Origin: DASQYE01 sp035940775
Lineage (GTDB): Bacteria > Acidobacteriota > Blastocatellia > Pyrinomonadales > Pyrinomonadaceae
DNA length: 64,000 nucleotides
NCBI GenBank assembly: GCA_035940775.1
Contig: DASZEN010000023.1
Span: 1 to 64,000, forward strand
Direction of reading: 5' to 3'
Of the stretch, positions 63,841 through 64,000 are shown one piece after another (positions within the stretch are counted from its first letter, which is position 1; the number at the start of each line of letters is the position of its first letter). A program made the position numbers and the translations under genes. The notes under the pieces were generated by a model that saw only the letters and a program-made list of their open reading frames with translations, was not told the origin of the DNA and searched no databases.

Positions 63841-64000
63841 TCAATCTCCGCTCCTGGCGGCGGCCTCCTCCTTCTCCTGCGTTTCCTTCTCCTGTGGCGG
63901 CGCGGCGCTGTGATAGAGCGCGTAGACTTCTTCCTTAACCTCGGGCGGGAAACATACGCGGTGAAGCTCGTAGCCGCGCTGAAGGCCGCGCACAGCCTCG
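63841..64000 (-). CDS. 3' end of an unidentified gene, cut by the window edge
   Basis: 52 codons plus stop are open to the window edge on the minus strand: EAVRGLQRGYELHRVCFPPE, then VKEEVYALYHSAAP and a charged, low-complexity end (QEKETQEKEEAAARSGD). I do not recognise the family. It lies 81 nt upstream of the selenoprotein start, in the same direction, and could be co-transcribed with it. Confidence 0.55.
   Translation of the reverse strand, partial: EAVRGLQRGYELHRVCFPPEVKEEVYALYHSAAPPQEKETQEKEEAAARSGD

Overview
The window is a high-GC bacterial chromosome segment, most probably from an Acidobacteriota member, perhaps class Blastocatellia. This is an inference. It rests on two PadR-regulator plus orphan FtsX/MacB-like permease pairs (the acidobacterial 'ADOP' arrangement), several secreted proteins with IPT/TIG, Calx-beta, DUF4214, FIMAH and TonB C-terminal domains, and the absence of phage, plasmid, IS or CRISPR signatures. 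I found no rRNA or tRNA genes.

Layout. 1-2.3 kb: 3' part of a hybrid histidine kinase. 2.7-12.2 kb (+): exported and unknown proteins, namely a Tat-exported red-algal-type vanadium haloperoxidase, a large repeat/IPT protein, an M49-like metallopeptidase, a small lipocalin-like protein and a DinB protein. 12.5-14.8 kb: a SIR2-TPR protein resembling anti-phage NADases. 15.0-25.8 kb: two PadR/ADOP pairs flanking a large leftward pullulanase with duplicated starch-binding-type modules. 25.9-29.0 kb (-): a TPR-sigma54 activator. 29.3-34.2 kb (+): the housekeeping translation operon ffh-rpsP-khpA-rimM-trmD-rplS-rnhB. 34.3-38.0 kb: a decayed accessory locus and two glycosyltransferases. 38.5-41.0 kb: a secreted serine protease. 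41.1-51.1 kb (-): a proteostasis block (ClpA/C-type unfoldase, GroEL, GrpE, Hsp20, ClpB, Hsp20). 51.4-52.9 kb (+): an Lrp/AsnC regulator translationally coupled to an EamA exporter. 53.0-59.4 kb (-): a CNBD-MscS channel, an atypical Nramp transporter beside a soluble MgtE-N/CBS/PRC protein, an unknown protein and an epoxide hydrolase. 59.5-60.2 kb (+): a CGNR zinc-finger regulator. 60.2-64.0 kb (-): an S41 protease/TonB-domain operon, a carboxymuconolactone-decarboxylase-family gene and the 3' end of an unidentified gene.

The most striking observation is at 63187-63747. The CMD/AhpD-like gene is open apart from one in-frame TGA that falls exactly on the second Cys of the redox CxxC motif (C78-x-x-U81). 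A GC-rich hairpin with a GU-containing loop begins 12 nt after the TGA, as expected for a bacterial SECIS. It is best read as a selenoprotein rather than two broken genes. Other points of interest are the Nramp transporter lacking both signature metal-binding motifs next to an MgtE-like Mg2+ sensor, a dispersed palindromic repeat family, an apparently leaderless PadR gene whose promoter and start overlap an inverted repeat, and several small ORFs supported by promoters.

Several intergenic regions carry good sigma70-like promoters (TTGACA-N17-TATAAT type) and strong intrinsic terminators, listed individually. Where the longest open frame starts upstream of a better ribosome-binding site or a family-typical N terminus, the start was moved and the reason given.
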